Assembly: GCA_963205285.1 (NCBI GenBank)
Contig: CAUJJQ010000171.1
Coordinates: 1 to 12,708, forward strand
Origin: Pseudomonadota bacterium
Lineage (GTDB): Bacteria; Pseudomonadota; Alphaproteobacteria; Sphingomonadales; Sphingomonadaceae
Reading direction: 5' to 3'
DNA: 12,708 bases
The notes under the pieces were generated by a model that worked only from the letters and a program-made list of their open reading frames with translations, had not been told where the DNA came from and ran no database searches. The translations under genes were made by a program, and so were the position numbers. Shown here piece after piece: positions 12,706 through 12,708 of this stretch (within the stretch, counting starts at the first letter, position 1; every line of letters begins with the position of its first letter).

Positions 12706-12708
12706 ACA

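Overview
The window looks like chromosomal DNA of a sphingomonad (Alphaproteobacteria, order Sphingomonadales; Sphingopyxis/Sphingorhabdus-like). The evidence is the tRNA-Trp/secE/nusG order, an lnt-metK-trmB gene string, a gene-transfer-agent (GTA) type terminase pair, GC-rich codon use, and many short palindromic intergenic repeats of the kind common in these genomes. The placement is inferred from gene content; no comparison was run.

Left part (1-1520, minus strand): tRNA-Trp, secE and nusG lie in transcription order, followed by a hairpin-rich 315-bp intergenic region with two inverted copies of a palindromic repeat. The tRNA-Trp departs from the near-universal core: G8, C14 and C21 replace U8, A14 and A21, and nucleotides 1 and 72 form a C-U mismatch. 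Next (1521-3322, minus) are a LysR-type regulator and a TSUP (TauE/SafE-like) membrane permease, probably one transcript. A small secreted protein (3459-3809, plus) ends in a hairpin terminator shared with the convergent trmB.

Middle (3859-7470, minus): lnt (apolipoprotein N-acyltransferase), metK (S-adenosylmethionine synthase) and trmB (tRNA m7G46 methyltransferase, a SAM user). lnt carries one in-frame TAA that separates its N-terminal membrane half from the catalytic residues; the reading frame is intact on both sides. A VOC-family protein diverges from lnt and overlaps, stop to stop, a YqaA/DedA-type membrane protein, which is preceded by a ferritin-like diiron protein. A glutathione S-transferase diverges from the latter.

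Right part (10094-12708): a gene-free stretch of about 570 bp holds several families of short palindromes and ends in a strong intrinsic terminator about 40 bp before the first GTA-like gene. The terminase small subunit and the large subunit (ATPase plus nuclease) follow with overlapping stop and start. After terL the window ends in more dispersed hairpin repeats, so it cannot be seen whether the portal and capsid genes follow.

Most genes are ordinary housekeeping genes. The points most worth a second look are the altered tRNA-Trp core, the nonsense codon in lnt, the palindromic repeat families with paired substitutions, and the terminated leader or small RNA ahead of the terminase genes.
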